Of a stretch of 6,104 bases of DNA, positions 5,045-6,104 are shown in pieces. A program made the translations under genes and the position numbers. Source of the stretch: DASQDT01 sp036380435. Its GTDB lineage: Bacteria > Acidobacteriota > Blastocatellia > Pyrinomonadales > Pyrinomonadaceae. Below the pieces are notes generated by a model, which had not been told where the DNA came from, searched no databases, and saw nothing but the letters and a program-made list of their open reading frames with translations. The first letter of the stretch is position 1, and every line of letters begins with the position of its first letter. The stretch spans positions 1 to 6,104 of the forward strand of contig DASVES010000360.1 of the NCBI GenBank assembly GCA_036380435.1, given 5' to 3'.

Positions 5045-6104
5045 CTACTTGATCGTGAAGTTATAAGTGATCTGGCCGGAGACCCTGACGGGCTGGCCCG
5101 AGAGCAGCGTCGGCGAGAAGCGCGCCTGACGCGCCGCCGCCTCCGCCGCCGCCTGCAACATGGTTGGGCCTTCCACGGCCTTCGCCGAGATCACACGCCC
5201 CGTCACGTCCACTATCACCTCGACGATGACCACCCCCATCTTGTGCGCGCGTCTGGCCATCTCGGGATAGAGGGGCATGGGCAGAGTCATGGCCTTGCCG
5301 TTGAGGATGCCGCCGGAGACCGGCTTGACGGGGCCTCGCGCGATCACCCGCTCCGGGGTCTCGCGCGCCGGGGCTTCGCCCTCGGAGTTGACTACGGGGC
5401 CGGCGCTCGACGAGCCGGTTCTGACGACGGAAGCCATCGGCGACGACCCGGCCGCGCCCGTCCTATCGGTCGAAACCATGGGCGGCGGCGCGGCGGCCAT
5501 CCGGGCGCCGTCAGTCTTCACTCCCTTAGCGTCAGCACGCTCGGCCGACGCCGGCGCGGCATTAGACTTCAAAGGGGTGGCCGCGGTCTTGTTGTCGGCC
5601 GGGACGGAGGCGGGCTGCTTGTCAGGGGAAGCGGCGGCCGGAGCCGGAGCGCTCGTCGCGGCGGCCGGCACGCTGGTCGCGGCGGCAGGCGCCGCTGCGG
5701 GCTGCGACATCCGGGCCAGCGTCGCCTCATCAACAAAGTAGGAGAGCGACCGGTAGGTGACTTCGGTCGGCTCGAACGACAGCTTGCCGCCTTCGATGAC
5801 GGCGACCGACGTGATCATCTTCGTCCAGTTGCCGAAGGCGTCGAAGTCGTAGGTGTAGGTTTCCTTGCTCAGGAGGTTTCCGTCTTCGCCTTGCAGAGTC
5901 ATCTCGACGATGTTGCCCTTGTCGTCGTACTTGTAGACCTCTTTGCCCGTGAGCGTCCCGCCGGAAGCGGCCAGGAAGTACGCGTTGTCGATCTTGCCGC
6001 CCTTGATGTCGTAGGTCGCCGTCTCCAGGAGCACGCGCGGCCCCTCGACGGGCTTGCCGCCCTTGGCCGTGATCTTCGCCGTCTCGGTCTTCACGCGGCG
6101 CACC
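5045..6104 (-). CDS. TonB C-terminal domain protein with YD-type repeats (5' partial)
   Basis: The frame stays open to the window edge and ends at TAG (5047-5045). The GTG at 6103-6101 need not be the start, and any signal peptide or membrane anchor lies outside. Counting from that codon, residues 1-125 contain three YD-like units: YDIKGGK (31-37), YDDKGN (59-64) and YDFDAFGNW (85-93). These are reminiscent of beta-rich RHS-type repeats. A long Ala/Pro/Ser-rich linker (about 134-255) follows, then SGGILNGKA and a canonical TonB-C domain (264-352) with LYPEMARRAHKMG, VEVIVDVTGRVISAKAVEG and RQARFSPTLLSGQPV. TonB-C domains act in the periplasm, normally contacting outer-membrane transporters. 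Proteins of this layout are, from memory, abundant in Blastocatellia. The repeat-containing N-terminus is not that of classical TonB, so energy transduction is unproven. It is the first visible gene of the - strand pair. Confidence 0.85.
   Translation of the reverse strand, partial: VRRVKTETAKITAKGGKPVEGPRVLLETATYDIKGGKIDNAYFLAASGGTLTGKEVYKYDDKGNIVEMTLQGEDGNLLSKETYTYDFDAFGNWTKMITSVAVIEGGKLSFEPTEVTYRSLSYFVDEATLARMSQPAAAPAAATSVPAAATSAPAPAAASPDKQPASVPADNKTAATPLKSNAAPASAERADAKGVKTDGARMAAAPPPMVSTDRTGAAGSSPMASVVRTGSSSAGPVVNSEGEAPARETPERVIARGPVKPVSGGILNGKAMTLPMPLYPEMARRAHKMGVVIVEVIVDVTGRVISAKAVEGPTMLQAAAEAAARQARFSPTLLSGQPVRVSGQITYNFTIK

Noticed and set aside
5277..5741. + strand open frame of 154 residues opposite the TonB-domain gene
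   Set aside because: It mirrors the Ala/Pro-rich linker codons on the - strand, giving a Gly/Ala-rich product with no recognisable feature.
1..6104. Search for CRISPR arrays, tRNAs, transposases, toxin-antitoxin pairs or phage-defence genes
   Set aside because: No regular repeat-spacer pattern, cloverleaf, transposase or nuclease motif, or small paired genes were seen; the window is ordinary chromosomal content.

Overview
This is a high-GC, gene-dense bacterial window with ordinary chromosomal character. Two features point to Acidobacteriota, most likely class Blastocatellia (from remembered family resemblance, not a search). One is the TonB C-terminal protein at the right edge, with its SGGILNGKA lead-in and RQARFSPTLLSGQPV motif. 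The other is a DUF4388 protein next to it. The secreted beta-rich C-terminus at the left edge also resembles domains common in that group. No mobile element, CRISPR array, tRNA or rRNA is visible.

Layout. The left edge (1-396, + strand) holds the end of a probable secreted beta-sandwich protein. It is followed by a strong two-hairpin terminator (395-491), whose layout suggests it may block transcription from both sides. A sigma70-type promoter (597-626) and a Shine-Dalgarno site then lead into a LeuA/HMGL-like enzyme whose best start is GTG 699. Next on the + strand come a RidA-family protein (2053-2451) and an M20 metallopeptidase (2545-3780). Between the HMGL-like gene and the RidA gene lies an AT-richer inverted repeat built of degenerate 7-base units (1918-2045). 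The + strand genes converge on two - strand genes across a 161-base gap holding two near-perfect GC-rich hairpins.

The right third (3942-6104, - strand) looks like a two-gene operon. The upstream gene, cut by the window edge, has YD-type repeats, an Ala/Pro/Ser-rich linker and a canonical TonB C-terminal domain. The downstream gene has a cytoplasmic DUF4388 domain, one membrane helix, a highly charged Arg/Glu helix and a degenerate TonB-C-like domain. Together they suggest an envelope-spanning function, but nothing in the window identifies the partner or cargo.

The + strand trio is metabolic: an acyl-CoA/2-oxoacid condensing or cleaving enzyme, a Rid protein lacking the arginine typical of active RidA, and a peptidase. 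A shared pathway is possible but not shown. I found no convincing new multi-gene system. The items most worth a second look are the heptad-based inverted repeat, the DUF4388-membrane-TonB-like architecture, the Rid protein without its arginine, and the corrected start of the HMGL-like enzyme.
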